Assembly: GCA_007115705.1 (NCBI GenBank)
Contig: QXEO01000553.1
Span: 18,922,704-18,986,703 of the forward strand
Source of the DNA: Dactylis glomerata
Taxonomy: Eukaryota; Streptophyta; Magnoliopsida; Poales; Poaceae
Length of the DNA: 64,000 nucleotides
Direction of reading: 5' to 3'
Both the position numbers and the translations under genes were made by a program. The notes beneath the pieces are model-generated. The model did no database searches, was not told where the DNA came from, and saw only the letters and a program-made list of their open reading frames with translations. How positions within the stretch are numbered: the first letter of the stretch is position 1; every line of letters begins with the position of its first letter. Below, piece after piece: positions 1-10,600 of this stretch.

Positions 1-540
1 TGAACGACTTACCAGCTGGTTTGCTCGAAGTCTCAATATGATGGAGAAAACTACATTGTGTGTCTGCCCATCTTCATTTGGTCTCTTTTTAATTTGTTCC
101 TAATGATTTAGAATGTAATTTAAGGGTGAAGGATCGTATTAACAATTGATGTTGTTTGAACAGCTAAGCAGTATATACATGAAGAAGCTCGATAAACTGT
201 ACAAACTATATTGCTTCATATATTCAATCTAGCAGTACCTAAAACTTAACTTGTTCTAATATTATGTAATGTGTCTGTAAATATAAAGTAGGTTATACAT
301 TAGTAGTTCAGTCTCTTGAGATTTTGGTTTGTTTGTTGCCGTTCTCTTAATTTTCATGTACAGCATAAAACCATTTCTATTATGCAAATTCAGTACTAAT
401 AACTTCGCAATGTACTTCAGTTCTAGATCAACTGTGACAGATGTAACGTTGTCATTTGATCCTTAATATAGAGGAGATCGTTGGTGATTTTTTCTTGACG
501 GACTTGGCTTCTCGTGTGTGTGCCGTGTGCGTAATCGCAG
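1..540 (+). other. Intron of a WRKY gene, left end outside the window
   Basis: AT-rich sequence ending in a normal acceptor (cag at 538-540) directly before the WRKY exon. The WRKYGQK-coding exon that must precede it is not visible here, so this is read as intron, at least in its right part. Confidence 0.6.
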
Positions 541-715
541 GAGCTACTACCGGTGCACCCACACCAACTGCCGTGTGAAGAAGCGTGTGGAACGGCTGTC
601 GGAGGACTGCCGCATGGTCATCACCACCTACGAGGGCCGCCACACGCACATCCCCTGCAGCGACGACGACGACGCCGGCGACCACACCGGCAGTTGCGCC
701 TTTACCTCCTTCTGA
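541..715 (+). CDS. Last exon of a WRKY transcription factor, group IIc-like (partial)
   Basis: This exon encodes the second half of a WRKY DNA-binding domain. It starts with the third base of an Arg codon, then reads SYYRCTHTNCRVKKRVERLS, followed by EDCRMVITTYEGRHTH. The zinc ligands are the Cys of YYRC, the Cys of NCRV and the final H-x-H. The split Arg codon (AG|G, phase 2) is the conserved R-type WRKY intron position. After the domain come about 17 residues rich in Asp, ending SCAFTSF and TGA at 713-715. The RVERLSEDCRMVITTYEGRHTH wording resembles WRKY12/WRKY13-type proteins, which act in the nucleus on W-box promoters. The heptad WRKYGQK and the N-terminus lie to the left of the window. 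I see no damage in this exon, but cannot say whether the whole gene is intact. Confidence 0.9.
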
Positions 716-1459
716 TCTATCGATCCGAAGCATACGCCAATCACATATTAGTTGGATATGGCTTTTGTTTAGATAGCCTAGCGCCGCCCTTAATTACTGC
801 ATTTGAACATGGAAATGAAGAATACATGAGTTGTAATATTCTGACGCATCTGGTCCATCGTACTACATCGATAGCTATATATGTCGAGTGTTACCATATA
901 TGTAGCATGGACTACTAGTGGTAAATAGTGCCTGGCTGATGGATCATCGTCCCATGGATCACATGTGGCTTCTGCTAGCTTAAAAGCCTTGAGCATGGCT
1001 GCAATGCATGCAAGCTTGGCACCGAAAGAGAGGTCGTGATCTTCTTGCTGTCGGCCATGTATACGCATAATCCACTAGCTATCTGCAGCTTGCAGCACTG
1101 CAAACACACTGTCTAATGTCCAGAAGGCAGCTAGTAGGGGTCCTGGCATGTGTACTCGCTCATCATGGTGCATGCGGTTGCTGGCTGGCCGGCCTGCTGA
1201 TGATTGCGAGGCTGCACGAATCTGACTCCGTCACCGGTAAGTTGCAGTAAACTTCTAAACGAACTAGGACAAACTCCCCTTCGCATAGTGCAGTACTCCA
1301 CTGTCTATCAGACTGTATCCGGGAGAAAATTTCAAGAACTTCCATCAAACGACAAAATGAGCTCAACACACCCTGCAAATAATTCAAGGTTGAAACTTTT
1401 GAGCACAAATGCAAAAACAGTTTGTCGATATTTATGAGCCTGTGATGAGACCGTTTCAG
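716..1459. other. 3' flank of the WRKY gene, no further gene seen
   Basis: Contains the presumed 3' UTR of the WRKY gene and ordinary noncoding sequence. The open frames here are short and resemble no family I know. Confidence 0.5.
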
Positions 1460-1663
1460 TTTAACGGGCACCCACGTATTTTAAGAAAACTTTGACCATT
1501 AATTTGGTCAATAAAGTATGAGTTATATGCCAAAAAAAATTATACCATTAAAAACTTCGTTCGAATATAAATCAAATGGTATAATTTCTGTGACGTGTAA
1601 TCCATATTTTATTGACCAAATTAATGGTTAAAGTTTTCTTAAAATACGAGTGTGCCTGTTAAA
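1460..1663. mobile_element. MITE-like element with about 56-bp inverted ends
   Basis: The left end (from tttaacgggcac at 1460) and the reverse complement of the right end (gttaaa at 1658-1663) match almost base for base over about 56 bp, including attttaagaaaacttt and ccattaatttggtcaataaa. The whole is about 204 bp, without coding capacity. The superfamily is unclear because no target duplication stands out. It abuts the next Stowaway element. Confidence 0.7.
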
Positions 1664-1665
1664 TA

Positions 1666-1825
1666 CTCCATCCGTTTGAAAATATAAGATGTTTTAGCTT
1701 TGTGAAGCTAATGTATCTAGACATCTTTTAGTGTATAGATTCGAGCGAACCTATACACTAAAAGATGTCTAGATACATTCACTTCACAAAACTAAAACAT
1801 CTTATATATTTCTGAACGGAGGGAG
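1666..1825. mobile_element. Stowaway MITE, copy 1
   Basis: A 160-bp element with ctccatccgttt at the left and aacggagggag at the right, flanked by TA duplications (1664-1665 and 1826-1827). These are the hallmarks of Stowaway (Tc1/mariner). The two halves are near-perfect inverted repeats (for example tagacatcttttagtgta and its complement), so a transcript would fold into one long hairpin. A second member of the same family is at 20718-20875. Confidence 0.95.
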
Positions 1826-1919
1826 TAGTAACAAACGGAGTAGTACAACATGTCCAATGAAAATTGGCTGTTACAAGGGGATCACAATACATATTTTTCT
1901 TCATAGAATAGATAATTGG

Positions 1920-2650
1920 AAGAAGGTAAAAAACACTATCTTTAGATTACAGAAAGATCATGAAGAAATTACACGGGTTGAATAAATTCTAAATCGTGCA
2001 ACAAATTGCTAGAAGGATTTGTTTGGAAAAGCATGAAATAATTTCATCACCTTGACCTTGGTTTATGGTCGGTGGAGCGAAAACTTAATGTTGATAATAA
2101 TAGGAAGATGTGTAACCTTTTGAGGAAAACGATTGGACAAAACAAAGATGCAGGCGTATGCAGGGACGGAGCTGGTTTCTTACCGTAGGGGGGGAAGGGG
2201 AGCCCTTCCGCCCTCATCCCCCAGGTCCTGGATGATTTGGTTTAACCATGTTGAGATGTTATTAAAGATGATTTGGTGGGGGGGGTGAAGCCCTTCTGCC
2301 CTCATCCCGTAGGTCTCTGTCCCTGGATAATTATATCAACCATGTTGAGATGTTATTGAAGATGATTTGGTTTACCTGTTTACAACTATATATGATGGCA
2401 ATCTTGACTTCAGTATAATCATTATGGTTTCATCACTTTAATTCCCCCTAAAAAGGTGCTGACATAATTTATCGTTTTAGATTTATATTGTCCTTAATGA
2501 TTTGCCTACAATATTTACCAAAGTATTGTCAACTAGACTTAATCATGGAGAAGATAAGTTTGTGTTACCTTGTCAAAATGCATTTATCAAAGGTAGGGAC
2601 ATAATGGATCGACTCGGATTTGGTGGACACCATCTTGGGCGAGGTCCACA
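1920..2650 (+). pseudogene. Decayed LINE (non-LTR retrotransposon) remnant
   Basis: Two patches of translated similarity to the grass L1-type LINE ORF2 remain. Near 1995-2060 the frame gives KDLFGKA and NNFITL, the linker before the reverse transcriptase, with in-frame stops. Near 2495-2615 the frame gives TIFTKVLSTRLN, then PCQNAFIKGRDIMD, the start of the reverse transcriptase domain. The rest of the polymerase is absent. The stops, and a foreign tandem duplication between the patches, mark it as an old relic. Confidence 0.7.
2188..2372. repeat. Imperfect tandem duplication, about 90-bp unit, two copies
   Basis: Both copies run G-tract, then agcccttccgccctcatccc (second copy gcccttctgccctcatccc), then aaccatgttgagatgttatt and gatgatttggt. 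The copies differ by scattered substitutions and a short insertion. It lies inside the LINE relic. Confidence 0.75.
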
Positions 2651-4292
2651 TCAAGACAGTTGATGCTTGTTCCGAGATTCGATATGAATATAGCATGAAA
2701 TAAATATGGACACTTTACCTTTTAGATACATAACGAAAATGAGAGCTAATCTGCTGCCATGTACTTTCCATGGTCGGAGCTGTGAGGCAGTGTACCTCCC
2801 AAGTTGTTAATAGTAGGAAACAAGATTTGTCATAGTAGTATAAAGCCTTTTATACTATCCAGGCTAAGTGGCAGGTATAGAATTAATGTGTGCATGTAAT
2901 TTTAATTAAGCGCATAAGGACATGAGTAGTATTTCTTATGACATGGTTGTAATGTTGTTAGTGTATTAGCTTAATCAATATTACAAGCATTTGCATTTTG
3001 AATTTAAACTTTAGTGGTGATGAATGATAATTTGTATTGCCTCAATGGTGGATCTTAAATTATTGAGATAATTTATGAGATGCAAACTTTCATTTGTATT
3101 AGTGTATTGATAAATGCATATGTTACCCCTTATATGTATACTTTGTTTTGATCAAATTTATGCAAAACCTAATAGAGCGATGTGTGTATGAGATGGAGTA
3201 ATCTAGTGTTATGCATGGGATAGTGATAATATTTCCGGGTGCTACCAATGTTTTTACCTTTCCAATTATTGTACTATTGTTCATCTCGTGACAACAAAGA
3301 TGGCATCGTTTTCTCAAGATAGTATAGTGTTATTCAACTTCATATAAAAATACTTAATACAATACTCTGTTGATTCTTAAATATAGAGAGTTTTTCCTTG
3401 CTATTGGAGTATCAGAGGGTTTGTTGGATCATCCATATGTGTAGACCTATTGTACATACGAATGCCTACCAATCACTTTATAGTTGTTTCCATGCTTTTA
3501 CTTTGCTATGTTATAAGCTATATTCATGCCTTCATGTTTGCGATAGAGAGGTCAGGTGAAACCATGATCTCGATCCACTTTTAATCATAATAAACACCGT
3601 TTGCTTTAGTTTTTGTGCACTTTTACTTTTAGTTCTCATAAAATCCTAAAATAGAAAAAATCTTCCAGTTAATTACTTTTCACTACAAGTTTTGTATTGC
3701 TTACACGTTGTGTGTGTACAAACACCTCAGTGGAGTTGAGGACACAAAATTGTATTTTGAGGTTGTATGGAAGAACCACTTTTGTCTACGGAAGCTTGAT
3801 ATAAACCCTCGAAACACCCTTGTGAAAAAAATTACGCTTGCTGCATCATTGTGCGCTTGGAGTCCCGGCGAAGTGGTTAACACGTGTAGATTTGTAGCCA
3901 TCAGTAGCACATGGTGGAGATTAGCTTCTCTTCCTGCTAGGGGAAAATCCGATGACAGAGGCCCATTCACGTTTGTTTGTCCTCTATATTTGGAGGCCTG
4001 GCCTCTTCTTACTCCTTATTTTTGCTATCGAGGTGATGTGGGGTGGAAGAGGGGACGCGGACGTATGGCTCTTAGGTGCTCCACCCCCTGAAATCATTGC
4101 CGTTCGTTATGTTATGGGGATCCGTGACAATCAATGATTTATGAGATTACCTAATCTAATACATGATGAAATACATAGGTACGATGCTGGGACAGATGCT
4201 CTAATCAATGTCTGTCTTTTGGTACAGGAAGGAACCGGTCAGAAATTCTTGATGAGTGGGGGCGCGGAAGGGTCGGGGGAGAGCGAGATTTA
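2651..4292. other. Intergenic, no gene recognised
   Basis: Mostly AT-rich and without recognisable domains. A 127-codon open frame at 3708-4091 has no family resemblance and no clear gene context; I do not call it a gene. Confidence 0.5.
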
Positions 4293-4525
4293 GGGGCTGT
4301 TTGGATTGGGCCTTCGCTAAGCCCTGCCAATATTGGCTTGCCAAAAAATTGGCGAATGATTCTGCCGCCAGCATCTTGCCGACGCGCGGGCACAGAATCA
4401 GAACGGTGCGACCAAAAAATTGGTTTGGCTGGAAGCCTCCGGCGCTGATCCAAACGAGGCGTCTGCTAGCAGTCAACGACCAAAGTATTGGTAAGGCGAG
4501 CGACGGCAGCAATCCAAACGAACCC
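4293..4525. mobile_element. Tourist-like (PIF/Harbinger) MITE, tentative
   Basis: The left end ggggctgtttggattgg and the right end caatccaaacgaaccc are imperfect inverted repeats, with TTA before and TAA after. The ends and the 3-bp AT-rich flanks fit Tourist elements. The flanks are not an exact duplication, so the class is tentative. Length is about 233 bp and there is no coding sequence. Confidence 0.6.
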
Positions 4526-5684
4526 TAATGGGGACAAGCCACGGCCCACGGGTCGAGGAGTGGGGCGTTCACGGCTAGCTCTCCGGGCAAAGGGGCAAGG
4601 GATCGAGCTCGCCGTAGAGCAATTTCCGGACGGGATTCGAAGCTCGATTGATCGGCATTAATGGCGGGATTCTCGCGGGGAAGATCTGACCGTGAATCTG
4701 AGGTGGGACAGAAATTGTTACAAATTCGAAGCCGTGGGAAAACGGCGCCGCTGTCGCCGGCGCACCATGGGAATTGCTCCGGCAAGGCACGACGACCCGA
4801 CTCCACCGCCGGCCACCGCAGAAAATGGCTCCGGCAAGGCGCTCCGCCACAACTCCAGTCCACTCCGGCGGCTCTGCCCCAACTCCAGTCCGCTCGGGTG
4901 GTACCTGCCTGCAGGGAAGGCATGGTCAGTTCCAGTCTTCCAGGACCTTCCTTCGCAAAGGTGAACTACCGACGGCGGAAGTCATGGTGCTTCCTCAGAA
5001 TCTCTCCCCCGTCCTAGACTCCTAGCGCTCCCAGAACGCTCAGGTCTGAGCTCGTCGAGATCCCTCTTACCCAAGAACGGGGATGTGGGATTGAGGGAGG
5101 ATTGAGCGCTGGTGGCTACACAAGCCGGCAGTGGAGGCGCCGCTGCAAAAGCCGACAGGGCTCCCTAGCACTCAACCTCTCCGCCGCCGTCGACCAGACG
5201 ATAATGCATGGCCTCGTCGCCTGCTACCTGGCGGCATGGTCGTCGACCTGGTGGCATCGTCGTCGCCGAGATAGTGAGGATTCAGGGCTACCTAGCAACA
5301 TCATCATGGACGAGCAGGTGAGGCTGCAGTCGCAGACGACTAGTACTACTTCTGCGATAACCCGGGATAGTTCAGATATTTAATATGGTGGGCCAACGTG
5401 GTACGGGTCTTCTCAGAGTACAAAAATGGTATACACAGCGTTAAAAATCGACACACATAATTATACCACGTGAATTCAGTGGTCCAAAGACAGGTGTCGG
5501 ACATACATATCAGGGTGCGTTGCACCTATGAGCTTCTATGCATTTTCCGTGGAAGAGGGGATTATTGGAAGCTTAAATTTGTCTGTTTGGGCCAAAACTT
5601 ATCCACGACGCTGATGTATTTGAACTTTGGCGCGGGTTGTGCCCTAGCCCTTGATGGCCGGGCTACAGTAGCCAATTGCAGGTC
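4526..5684. other. GC-rich intergenic stretch, no gene recognised
   Basis: Several overlapping open frames of 80-130 codons exist because the sequence is GC-rich. None shows a domain, and frames on both strands are open together, which argues against coding. The stretch ends at the copia target site. Confidence 0.45.
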
Positions 5685-5689
5685 CTCGC

Positions 5690-5872
5690 TGCAAACTAGA
5701 AAAGAGATTGGAGAGAAACGCCACACCAATAGGGGGCGATCGGCTCACGTATATATATGCAACGTACAGGTGCCTTGGAAACCAAGGAACGTATCAATCT
5801 ACAACTGATACAAATCAGGAGATTAAAGCAGGTAAGATTCCTAGCTAGCTATACAAGACGTGTACGTTAACA
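5690..5872 (-). repeat. 3' LTR of the copia element
   Basis: 183 bp, TG...CA ends on the minus strand. Identical by eye to the copy at 10413-10595. The polyprotein stop codon (5867-5869) lies just inside it. Confidence 0.97.
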
Positions 5873-8800
5873 TCCCCCCGCAGTCAATGCGTCGGTAGAG
5901 CGAACGCATAGACTGTACCGGAAGTCCAGAAATAACTGGGACGGGAGACCCTTCGTCATAATGTCAGCAAACTGATGCGTCGACGGCACATGAAGAACCC
6001 GAATTTGACCGAGAGACACCTTTTCGCGAACAAAGTGGATGTCAATCTCGATGTGCTTGGTACGACGATGCTGAACCGGGTTAGAGGCCATGTAGACAGC
6101 GCTGACATTATCGCAGAAGACGACGGTCGCAGTATGAAGGGGTCGATGGAGCTCCTGAAGAAGTTGGCGGAGCCAACAACACTCGGCGACAGCATGAGCG
6201 ACGGCACGGTACTCTGCCTCAGCGCTAGAGCGAGAGACTGTGGCCTGGCGCTTGGAGGACCAGGAGACGAGGTTGTCGCCGAGGTAGACACAGTATCCTG
6301 AAGTGGACCGGCGAGTATCGGGACAACCAGCCCAGTCGGCGTCAGAATAAGCAGTGAGCGAAGTAGAGGGCGTGGAGTGCAGGCGAAGTCCGAGATCTAG
6401 TGTCCCCTTCAAATAGCGAAGAATGCGCTTGACGAGGTTGAGGTGTGGTTCCCGAGGAGCGTGCATATACAGACACGCCTGTTGGACGGCATGAGCAATG
6501 TCGGGGCGCGTCAATGTCAGATACTGAAGAGCGCCTGCAAAGCTCCGATACTCAGTGGGATCCGCAACAAGAGGACCATCATCAGCAGAGAGCTTGCAAC
6601 GAGTGTCAATGGGAGTAGGACACGAGTTGCAGTCGAGCATGCCAGCTCGGTGGAGAAGGTCGACGGCGTACTGACGTTGCGAGAGCAACATGCCTGACGA
6701 AGAGCGAGTGACCGAGATGCCGAGGAAGTACGAAAGATCCCCGAGATCGGTCATAGAGAACTCGCGGTGTAGCAGGTCGGTGATATGCCGAAGGAGATCC
6801 AAGCTGGAGGCGGTGAGGATGATGTCGTCGACGTAGAGGAGCAGGTAGGCAATCTCAGTACCTCGTCGAAGAACGAACAGGGAGGCGTCAGAGAGGGACG
6901 CCACAAACCCTATCCGATGCGCATAGTGGGCGAAGCGCTGGTACCACGCACGAGGAGCCTGCTTGAGTCCATAGAGGGACTTGTGGAGTCGACAGACATG
7001 TTGCGGCCGAGAAGAGTCGATGAAGCCCGGTGGTTGCTCACAATAGACCACCTCATCAAGATTGCCATGGAGAAAGGCATTCTTGACGTCGAGCTGATGA
7101 ACAGGCCACGCACATGAGGCGGCGATGCTGAGGACGACCCGAATCGTGGCCGGCTTTACGACAGGACTGAAAGTCTCATCGAAGTCGACGCCGGGCTGCT
7201 GAGAGAACCCACGAACCACCCATCGTGCCTTGTAGCGGGCAAGACCGCCATCGGAGGCAAACTTGTGTTTGAAGATCCATTTGCCTGAAACAATATTAGC
7301 ACCATCCGGACGTGGAACAAGAGACCACGTATTATTATGAGCAAGAGCAGAAAACTCGTCCTGCATAGCCGCACGCCAGTTCGGGTCCTGGAGGGCACCC
7401 CGGTATGTTTTAGGTATCGGAGAGATAGTGGCGTGGAGAGCTGAAAGGTTGAGTTTGTTGATGGGCTTGACGATGCCGTGTTTTGCACGAGTGAGCATAG
7501 TGTGCGTGTTCTCAGCTGGAGGTGTAGGTGGCGGAGGTTCAACATGTGTTGTGGGGGTGGGCGAGCGTGGTGCCGAAGAGCCAGGCATGGGTGAGCTGAG
7601 CGCGGGCGAGCTGGGTGCTGGTGAGCTGAACGCGGGCGAGCTGGGTGCTGGCGAGCTGAGCACATGCGAGCCATGCATAGGAGAAGTAGGCGCATGCATG
7701 TGGGGCTGTACAGCCATGTTGGGTTGGGTTGGCAGAGACACCGGGAGCACATGTTCTGTGCTGGTCAGATCGAGAAGAAAATCCAGATCAGCCGCCTGGG
7801 TAGTAGAGGTGCAGCTGAACGGAAAGTGGTTTTCATCAAAAATTACGTGACGTGAAGTGATCACGCGACGTGAGGAGAGATCCAGACAACGATAACCACG
7901 GTGCGACGAGGGGTAGCCCAAAAACACGCAAGCAGTGGAGCGAGGGGCGAGTTTGTGTGGTGCCGTGGCGGACTGGTTTGGGTAGCATAAACAGCCGAAA
8001 ACCCGGAGATCCGAAAAGGACACCGGTTTGTTATGGAGGAGAGTATAGGGTATGCGGAAACCTATAGCTTGGGATGGGCGTCGGTTGAGAAGAAAGGTAG
8101 CGGCGGCAAGAGCCTCGGCCCAGTAGGGAGACGACATGTGAGCTTGGAACAAGAGGGTGCGGGTAATATCGTTGAGAGTGCGGATCGCACGCTCGGCTTT
8201 GCCATTTTGTGGAGAGGTGTAGGGGCAGGATAGGCGGAGGTGTGTGCCATGGCGAGCGAGAAACTCAACGAGAGTGGAGTTAACAAATTCGGTTCCGTTA
8301 TCAGTTTGTACAACAACTATGGGAAGGTTGAATTGGGTGCGAGCGTAGGCGGCGAAATTTATAAGAATGTCAGTGGTGTCGGATTTGCGACGTAGCGGGT
8401 ACGTCCACATAAAGTGCGAAAAATCATCGACAATGACGAGATAATATTTAAAGCTAGAATTGCTCGCAACAGGAGAGGTCCACAAATCACAATGGATTAA
8501 CTGAAAAGGAACAGAACTAATGGTTTGAGAGCGACCAAAGGGTAGTCGTACGTGCTTGCCAAGTTGACACGCATGACAGACCGTGGTGGCATTATTACAT
8601 GGAATTGAAAAATGTTTGGATAAATGTGACAAAACGTCACGGCCAGGATGTCCTAAGCGGCGATGCCACAGCTCGGTGGAGTCGATGGAGGCGACGAGGC
8701 CGAAGGGGTGCGGTGAGCTGGTGCAGGTGGAGAACTCATAGAGCGGTCCGGGGCTACTGCAGCGTATGATCTCGCGCCGGGTTTGAAGATCCTTAATGGA

Positions 8801-10342
8801 AAAACCAAAAGGGTCAAATTCAATAGAAACTAAGTTGTCAGTAGTGAATTGACGAGTAGAAAGAAGATTTTTAATAATGGAAGGAACAACTAAGACATTA
8901 TTTAGAGAAAAGGTTCTAGGTGGCGTGTGTATGGTAGTGTGACCGGTGGAGGAAATAGGAAGAGAGACACCGTTGCCAACGGTAACATGGGAGGAAGAGG
9001 GTGCATGGGAAGTAAAAGAGAGTATACCGGGGTCCGAGACCATGTGCGAGGTGGCGCCGGAGTCCATGACCCAATTGCCGGCATTGGAGGTGCCGGCGGC
9101 GCTGTTCAGAGCCGCCATGAGCGCGGAGCAGTCCCACGCGGGTGGAGCAGTGACGTTGCCGTAGGCGCCGGAGCCGAACGGCGCATACGACTGTACTGGA
9201 GAAGGTGCGTAAAGCTGCACAGCAGGAGGTGCGTACGGCTGCGCAGGAGGAGGCGCGTTGGAGCCAAACGCTTGACCATGCAGGGGCGCCAGCTGCGTCG
9301 TGTAGGCCTGATGGCCTGGTGGAACCCAGGTGGATGGGCGCCAGCTGGGCTGCTGCTGCTGCGGAGCATTGGGCCGTGGCCCAAGAAGACCTGGGCCTCC
9401 ACCGCCTCCGGACGGACGCCAGTTGGACTGCAGAGCTTGAGTCTGGCCTGTGTATGGATTAAAGCAAATCCACGGGCCGGGCGAGGCAGGAGCGTTGCTG
9501 GTGCCGCCTCCGCCGTTCTTCTTCCTCCTCTGGAAGCGGCCATTGCCGCTGCCGCTACCATTGCCAGAGTTGCGGTTGCCGTTGTTGTCACCGCTGGACG
9601 GTGAGCTGCCGCCGCCATACAGCGCGACCTGAGGCGAAGGCTGGAAGATGTGGCCGAGCTGGGTCTCGCGGAGAAGGAGGAGCGACCGGGTCTGCAGAAA
9701 CGTGGGAAGTGGGGACTGCATGGTGACAAGGGTCGTGATGTCGGCGAAGCGGGGACTCAGGCCGCGGAGGCATGTGAGAACCAGAGTTTGATCCGTCACG
9801 GGCTGCCCGACGTCGCGGAGGGAGTCGGAGAGGGACTTGAGGCGCTGGCAGTAGGAGGTGATGGTTTGATCTCCCTGGACGATGGCGCGGAACTCGGCTT
9901 CGAGGTGGACGGCGCGAGTCATCTGGTTGTCGAGGAAGAGGTTGCGGATGCTGGCGTAGGCCTCGAACGCAGTTTGCTGTTCGGCCATGATGATGTCGAG
10001 GATCTCCTCGCTGATGGAGCCGTAGAGCCATGAGCGGACGACGAAGTCCTGGCGGTTCCACTCCGCGGTGCGAGCCGCGACAGGGGTGTCGATGGTGACA
10101 TGGTCGGTGAGCTCGTACTTGCCGAGAAGGACGACGACGAGCATGCGCCACTTGGAGAAGTTGGAGGCCTTGAGGTCGAGGACGACGGGGACGTGCGTTT
10201 TCACGCTGGCGACGTTGATGGCGTGGGAGGCCGGGGATGTGGCGGGAGCCACGGTGGTGGAGAGGGCCATGGTGGTGTCGGACTGCTGGGAGCCGGTCGT
10301 CATCACGCCAAGGCCAGAGGAGGTCTGAGCGGCAGAGCTCAT
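5867..10342 (-). CDS. Copia gag-pol polyprotein, 1491 residues, uninterrupted
   Basis: Domains in order: gag-like region (about 50-240, with NFSKWRMLVVVLLGKYELTD); a Gly/Pro/Gln-rich linker with PWICFNPYTG at 290-299; aspartic protease with DSG at 427-429; integrase with an HHCC zinc finger (H560, H565, C589, C592) and a D619, D681, E717 triad; a Ser/Pro-rich spacer with SSPAP-type repeats (about 895-930); reverse transcriptase with YVDD at 1170-1173; RNase H with DADW at 1334-1337, ending near KHIEIDIHFVRE. The protein makes the virus-like particle, cuts itself, copies the RNA and inserts the DNA. No CCHC zinc knuckle is visible in gag, where copia elements usually have one. The start is the first ATG, 59 bases downstream of the primer-binding site. 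No stop or frameshift interrupts it. Confidence 0.97.
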   Translation of the reverse strand: MSSAAQTSSGLGVMTTGSQQSDTTMALSTTVAPATSPASHAINVASVKTHVPVVLDLKASNFSKWRMLVVVLLGKYELTDHVTIDTPVAARTAEWNRQDFVVRSWLYGSISEEILDIIMAEQQTAFEAYASIRNLFLDNQMTRAVHLEAEFRAIVQGDQTITSYCQRLKSLSDSLRDVGQPVTDQTLVLTCLRGLSPRFADITTLVTMQSPLPTFLQTRSLLLLRETQLGHIFQPSPQVALYGGGSSPSSGDNNGNRNSGNGSGSGNGRFQRRKKNGGGGTSNAPASPGPWICFNPYTGQTQALQSNWRPSGGGGGPGLLGPRPNAPQQQQPSWRPSTWVPPGHQAYTTQLAPLHGQAFGSNAPPPAQPYAPPAVQLYAPSPVQSYAPFGSGAYGNVTAPPAWDCSALMAALNSAAGTSNAGNWVMDSGATSHMVSDPGILSFTSHAPSSSHVTVGNGVSLPISSTGHTTIHTPPRTFSLNNVLVVPSIIKNLLSTRQFTTDNLVSIEFDPFGFSIKDLQTRREIIRCSSPGPLYEFSTCTSSPHPFGLVASIDSTELWHRRLGHPGRDVLSHLSKHFSIPCNNATTVCHACQLGKHVRLPFGRSQTISSVPFQLIHCDLWTSPVASNSSFKYYLVIVDDFSHFMWTYPLRRKSDTTDILINFAAYARTQFNLPIVVVQTDNGTEFVNSTLVEFLARHGTHLRLSCPYTSPQNGKAERAIRTLNDITRTLLFQAHMSSPYWAEALAAATFLLNRRPSQAIGFRIPYTLLHNKPVSFSDLRVFGCLCYPNQSATAPHKLAPRSTACVFLGYPSSHRGYRCLDLSSRRVITSRHVIFDENHFPFSCTSTTQAADLDFLLDLTSTEHVLPVSLPTQPNMAVQPHMHAPTSPMHGSHVLSSPAPSSPAFSSPAPSSPALSSPMPGSSAPRSPTPTTHVEPPPPTPPAENTHTMLTRAKHGIVKPINKLNLSALHATISPIPKTYRGALQDPNWRAAMQDEFSALAHNNTWSLVPRPDGANIVSGKWIFKHKFASDGGLARYKARWVVRGFSQQPGVDFDETFSPVVKPATIRVVLSIAASCAWPVHQLDVKNAFLHGNLDEVVYCEQPPGFIDSSRPQHVCRLHKSLYGLKQAPRAWYQRFAHYAHRIGFVASLSDASLFVLRRGTEIAYLLLYVDDIILTASSLDLLRHITDLLHREFSMTDLGDLSYFLGISVTRSSSGMLLSQRQYAVDLLHRAGMLDCNSCPTPIDTRCKLSADDGPLVADPTEYRSFAGALQYLTLTRPDIAHAVQQACLYMHAPREPHLNLVKRILRYLKGTLDLGLRLHSTPSTSLTAYSDADWAGCPDTRRSTSGYCVYLGDNLVSWSSKRQATVSRSSAEAEYRAVAHAVAECCWLRQLLQELHRPLHTATVVFCDNVSAVYMASNPVQHRRTKHIEIDIHFVREKVSLGQIRVLHVPSTHQFADIMTKGLPSQLFLDFRYSLCVRSTDALTAGGC
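5873..5881 (-). other. Polypurine tract
   Basis: On the minus strand gcgggggga stands directly before the 3' LTR, the position where plus-strand DNA synthesis is primed. Confidence 0.85.
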
Positions 10343-10400
10343 GGTGTGCGGAAGCTAGCTAGCTAGGTTGGATCGGGAGAGGCTCAGGCAGATGCGATCT

Positions 10401-10412
10401 GCTCTGATACCA
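10401..10412 (-). other. Primer-binding site for initiator Met-tRNA
   Basis: The minus strand reads TGGTATCAGAGC immediately after the 5' LTR, the standard complement of the 3' end of plant initiator Met-tRNA. Confidence 0.95.
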
Positions 10413-10595
10413 TGCAAACTAGAAAAGAGATTGGAGAGAAACGCCACACCAATAGGGGGCGATCGGCTCACGTATATATATGCAACGTACAGGTGCCTTG
10501 GAAACCAAGGAACGTATCAATCTACAACTGATACAAATCAGGAGATTAAAGCAGGTAAGATTCCTAGCTAGCTATACAAGACGTGTACGTTAACA
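10413..10595 (-). repeat. 5' LTR of the copia element
   Basis: 183 bp, identical by eye to the LTR at 5690-5872. It is followed outward by the target duplication ctcgc. Confidence 0.97.
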
Positions 10596-10600
10596 CTCGC

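Larger units (their letters stand above)
5690..10595 (-). mobile_element. Complete copia (Ty1-like) LTR retrotransposon
   Basis: A 4906-bp element on the minus strand. It has two 183-bp LTRs that I read as identical, beginning TGTTAACG and ending TTTGCA, and a 5-bp target duplication ctcgc at 5685-5689 and 10596-10600. A Met-tRNA primer site, a polypurine tract and one long open polyprotein frame are all present. Identical LTRs mean insertion in very recent evolutionary time. The short LTRs and single frame fit the Ale/Retrofit group of copia elements, but that placement is inference. Every part needed for an autonomous element is visible, so it may be transposition-competent. Confidence 0.97.

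Noticed and set aside
3708..4091. A 127-codon open frame
   Set aside because: An antisense frame of 89 codons overlaps it and neither resembles a known protein; no supporting signals.
5956..10366. Many plus-strand open frames of 60-225 codons
   Set aside because: They are the reverse side of the intact copia polyprotein, which explains the sequence fully.
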